The translations under genes and the position numbers were made by a program. A model generated the notes under the pieces. That model had not been told where the DNA came from. It saw only the letters and a program-made list of their open reading frames with translations, and did no database searches. From Helicobacteraceae bacterium (GTDB taxonomy: Bacteria > Campylobacterota > Campylobacteria > Campylobacterales > SZUA-545), in the NCBI GenBank assembly GCA_031276985.1, contig JAISMA010000214.1:1-8454 (forward strand): 8,454 nt of DNA, read 5' to 3'. Below are positions 6,860 through 8,454 of this stretch, piece after piece. Each line of letters begins with the position of its first letter. The first letter of the stretch is position 1.

Positions 6860-6918
6860 CGCGATTCTCCTTTAGCCTCCAAAAGATTTGCGCCGATTGC
6901 GCGGCTTAAATTTGCCAT
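6856..6918 (-). CDS. 20-codon leader ORF overlapping the acidic gene's start
   Basis: ATG 6918 opens MANLSRAIGANLLEAKGESR and ends in a TGA that shares four bases (ATGA, 6859-6856) with the next gene's ATG. The downstream Shine-Dalgarno lies inside it. A G-rich stretch (GGGGG, 6932-6928) nine bases upstream is a poor ribosome site. It may be a translated leader coupling translation of the acidic gene, or the tail of a vanished gene: the frame is open some 13 codons further upstream. Length alone gives little support. Confidence 0.3.
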   Translation of the reverse strand: MANLSRAIGANLLEAKGESR

Positions 6919-6956
6919 GTTATTTATCCCCCAACGCAACAATATGTTTGATCGAA

Positions 6957-6984
6957 ATTATAGCGTCTTACTATCGTAATTATA
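6957..6984 (-). promoter_or_regulatory. Two TATAAT -10 boxes upstream of the acidic gene
   Basis: On the minus strand perfect TATAAT hexamers occur at 6984-6979 and again at 6962-6957, about 100 bases before the acidic gene and 40-60 before its leader ORF. The nearest -35 candidate for the second is TTGTAT (6987-6982, spacing 19), which is weak. In Campylobacterota the -10 alone often carries the promoter, so one or both may be used. Confidence 0.5.
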
Positions 6985-7285
6985 CAATCGCAATAACGAG
7001 GCAATTAGCAACGACGCGGCAAAGTTAGCCGCCAATCGCGGGTGAAATAGCGGCAAATTAGGGGGATTTAAGATCGGCGTTTGGGTTAAGAAGCAGTCGC
7101 TCGATCATTTGCGCGAATAGATCGCGGCGGGCGCGATCGACGGCAAACGATCCGATATGGGCGCCGTTAAAAACAATCTTATGCTTAGTTTATTCACCCC
7201 CCCCATCCCGCATTTCTCAGACATTCATAAGCCGCGTTGTTTCGCCTTTCCAAAACTTGACAACTACCACCCCGCGCCACTATAG
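6980..7285 (+). pseudogene. Possible decayed coding remnant with two in-frame stops
   Basis: One + frame reads like protein across about 100 codons but is broken by TGA at 7043 and TAG at 7118: NNEAISNDAAKLAANRG, stop, NSGKLGGFKIGVWVKKQ then SLDHLRE, stop, IAAGAIDGKRSDMGAVKNN and on to PKLDNYHPAPL before TAG 7283. The last part stays open through the C8 tract. No family is recognised. The opposite strand also has a short protein-like stretch between 7060 and 7180, a frequent artefact in this base composition, so neither is secure. Confidence 0.25.
7197..7204. repeat. Homopolymer tract C8 (G8 on the minus strand)
   Basis: Eight consecutive C. In Campylobacter and Helicobacter, G/C tracts of eight or more commonly change length and switch genes on and off. 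Here the tract lies in the gene-poor stretch; a minus-strand ATG immediately precedes the G run and opens only 34 codons, so no switched gene is evident. Confidence 0.6.
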
Positions 7286-7286
7286 C
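7257..7286 (+). promoter_or_regulatory. Consensus-like sigma70 promoter
   Basis: A perfect TTGACA (7257-7262), an 18-base spacer and TATAGC (7281-7286) form the best promoter match in the window. Transcription would begin near 7292. Downstream there is no gene with a ribosome site, only broken frames and tandem repeats, so it may drive a non-coding RNA, be left over from a lost gene, or be chance. Confidence 0.4.
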
Positions 7287-7417
7287 CGTCCCTAAACTTG
7301 CGATCAAACGATAAATCGAGCCGAACTTCCTGTACGGTTACGAGGAGACGATTCGCAAAGTCCTGCGCGATAATAAAACGTTTCGCAAACGATAAATATC
7401 GCCCGTCGCTAAATGTG

Positions 7418-7504
7418 GCGCGGCAGATAAAAAGCGACTTTCCGATCGCGCAGATAAAACGAGACTTTTTGGCGATCTCTAACGTAGCGCGTAAAACAAG
7501 ACTT
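7418..7504 (+). repeat. Three imperfect tandem repeats, 30 and 39 bases apart
   Basis: Units start at 7418, 7448 and 7487. Each opens with GCGC, followed by (CAGA)TAAAA or GTAAAA and GACTT. The first two share CAGATAAAA and GACTTT. Both offsets are multiples of three, and in one frame the first two units read ARQIKSDFPI and AQIKRDFLAI. That suggests they arose in coding sequence, although the 85-codon frame containing them starts at an unsupported TTG (7298). Confidence 0.5.
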
Positions 7505-7648
7505 GAGGATAAAGAGCGAGGGATTAAAAGGGGCGCGGCGGCGCGGGCGATATGAGCGATACAAGGGCGCGCGGCGTTAATGGATGAGCAAGGCGCGGTA
7601 GCCTAGCGAAAATAAGCGGAGGATTGGCGGTTGCAGGGAGTAAGCGCG

Positions 7649-8111
7649 TCATTTGAGGCTTTTGTTGAGAGCTATTATTTTGTTTTTGCATGCGATTAGT
7701 TCTTCGGTATGTTCGTGGCCGCCATCGATCTGGTATTTAAGCTCTTCCATAATGATATTACGCGCGTTTAAGTTTGCGGATTTGAACGCGCTTTCAAAAC
7801 ATTGCATATTGCCCAAACATAGATCTTCCACCAGAAACGGAACCGATTCGGCTAACTCTCCGTCGAGATAATATCCCGTCGTTTTCATTAACGCGAGGCT
7901 CTCGAAAAAAGCGGCGGTAGTTTTTTCGTTTATGCAAGGGTCAGCCTTGTCCGCGTCTTTGCAAACTCCGTCGTATCTATTGGAGTCGATCAAATGAAAG
8001 AGGCAAATAATATCGTCTGGATCGTCAGATTTGCACGGGTTTTTTATCGAAGTTCTCGGCATAGATAAACGAACAAATAAACGCAAAAATAGCGAATTTA
8101 CCAAACTTCAT
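7649..8111 (-). pseudogene. Frameshifted exported cysteine-rich small protein
   Basis: The minus strand has AAAGGA six bases before ATG 8111, which opens a clear signal peptide, MKFGKFAIFAFICSFIYA, then ENFDKK, but the frame hits TGA within six more codons. The body lies in the +1 frame. Removing one A from the A6 run (8045-8040) joins them as ENFDKNPCKSDD and gives a 153-aa protein ending at TGA 7651-7649. The mature part has seven cysteines (NPC, DDIIC, DGVC, ADPC, EDLC, MQC, IAC) and an acidic character, as expected of a disulfide-bonded periplasmic or secreted protein. The frame continuing upstream of the shift has no ribosome site and codes an unlikely start. No family is recognised; exported immunity proteins look similar. 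It may be a true mutation, a slippage-controlled gene or a sequencing error. Confidence 0.7.
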
Positions 8112-8166
8112 ATTTATCCTTTACGTTGCGCGTTTAGCCAAATTACGCGACGTTGACGCTCAATAG

Positions 8167-8208
8167 TCGTTTGCGATCGCTTAGGAGCGCAAAGCAAAAA
8201 GCAAACGA
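8167..8208. repeat. Inverted repeat in the gap behind ogt
   Basis: TCGTTTGC (8167-8174) and GCAAACGA (8201-8208) are perfect complements separated by 26 bases, and the left arm runs into a GCGATCGC octamer. It lies 31 bases after the ogt stop on the minus strand. There is no T-run after the right arm, so an intrinsic terminator is doubtful. Confidence 0.4.
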
Positions 8209-8238
8209 TCACGACGTTTCGCCCACTCAACCTTTCAT

Positions 8239-8454
8239 TCATAACCCAACTGCCGCGTTTGTTTTTTCGTGATGAAGTAGCCACGCTTTTTTACTCGCTC
8301 CCCAGCCGTAACGACCAACGCCGCCGCTTGCGCGCAAAACGCGATGACACGGAATCGCGATCGCAAACGGATTTCGCGCGATCGCGCTTGCGGCGGCGCG
8401 ATGAGCCGTCGGGTTTTGAGCAAGCGCGGCTAATTCGCCGTAGGAAAGCGTTTG
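8239..8454 (-). CDS. ogt: O6-alkylguanine-DNA alkyltransferase, C-terminal part (partial)
   Basis: The frame is open from the right edge of the window to TGA 8241-8239 and gives the last 71 residues. The order matches the Ogt/MGMT DNA-binding and active-site domain: TLSYGELAALA (helix-turn-helix start), AHRAAASAIARNP (recognition helix and Asn hinge region), IPCHRVL with the methyl-accepting cysteine at residue 36 of this piece, then SGGVGRYGWGASKKAWLLHHE. The protein repairs O6-methylguanine by irreversible transfer of the alkyl group to that cysteine. The N-terminal half and start lie outside. The usual AVGxA before the recognition helix reads AHRAAA, a modest deviation. The call is firm at family level; ogt versus ada C-domain cannot be told from this part. 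Confidence 0.9.
   Translation of the reverse strand, partial: QTLSYGELAALAQNPTAHRAAASAIARNPFAIAIPCHRVLRASGGVGRYGWGASKKAWLLHHEKTNAAVGL

Larger units (their letters stand above)
6985..7648. other. About 660 bases without a convincing gene
   Basis: No ORF here has both a ribosome site and credible protein composition. It holds stop-riddled protein-like stretches on the + strand (6980-7285, and 7270-7480 where IEPNFLYGYEETIRKVL lies between TAA stops), a C8 tract, one strong promoter-like element, and short imperfect tandem repeats. No tRNA, CRISPR array or insertion sequence ends were seen. It fits a graveyard of former genes or an unannotated RNA locus. Confidence 0.5.
2709..8385. repeat. Nine dispersed GCGATCGC palindromes
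   Basis: Exact copies begin at 2709, 2772, 3787, 5652, 5910, 5927, 8173, 8357 and 8378. About 0.13 would be expected in 8.4 kb of random equal-base sequence. Copies lie inside moeA, the nuclease gene, cca and ogt, and one lies in an intergenic gap. The octamer is identical to HIP1 of cyanobacteria. Base composition (many GATCGC and GCGC words) explains part of the excess. Confidence 0.85.

Noticed and set aside
7298..7555. 85-codon + frame, very basic, containing the tandem repeats
   Set aside because: It begins at a TTG without ribosome site, has R/K-rich low-information composition and overlaps other protein-like frames; kept only as a repeat.
8235..8423. 62-codon minus frame at the right end
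   Set aside because: It is a shadow of the ogt frame, which shows the PCHRV active site and runs off the window.

Overview
The window looks like a chromosomal segment of a Campylobacterota (Epsilonproteobacteria) member. The strongest argument is gene order. A one-repeat TPR protein, a CiaD-like protein and a class II CCA-adding enzyme lie in a row, which I recall as the arrangement around Cj0787-Cj0788(ciaD)-Cj0789(cca) in Campylobacter jejuni. A formate dehydrogenase maturation block (fdhC end, fdhD) is also compatible. The DNA is more GC-rich than Campylobacter itself and is loaded with the palindrome GCGATCGC (nine copies), so this is not C. jejuni. I cannot name a genus.

Layout, left to right. 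Positions 1-2998 (+) form one tight operon: the end of a membrane cytochrome b subunit (probably FdhC), FdhD, a stand-alone protein with the C-terminal domain of a cysteine desulfurase but no PLP-binding domain, and MoeA. All are explained by building a molybdenum formate dehydrogenase: sulfur is supplied to FdhD and Mo is inserted into molybdopterin. Positions 3103-4260 (+) hold an orphan nuclease-like protein with a type I restriction HsdR N-terminal fold. Positions 4418-6124 (+) are the TPR / CiaD-like / cca operon, with cca starting at a GTG that overlaps the previous stop.

From about 6125 to 8111 the character changes. The genes are short, mostly on the minus strand, of no recognised family, and several look broken. 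There is an acidic 134-aa protein, possibly led by a 20-codon ORF that overlaps its start as ATGA. Behind its TAA stop are further open codons in the same frame, and then a 51-codon ORF with a perfect AGGAGG Shine-Dalgarno. Next come about 700 bases without a convincing gene, holding apparent coding relics, a C8 tract, a consensus-like promoter and short tandem repeats. Last is an exported, cysteine-rich protein whose signal peptide is separated from its body by a one-base frameshift in an A6 run. I read this as a decaying accessory island. Acidic immunity-like and exported small proteins would fit a toxin/immunity history, but no toxin is visible.

At the right edge (8239-8454, minus) is the C-terminal end of an O6-alkylguanine-DNA alkyltransferase (PCHRV active site), which runs out of the window.
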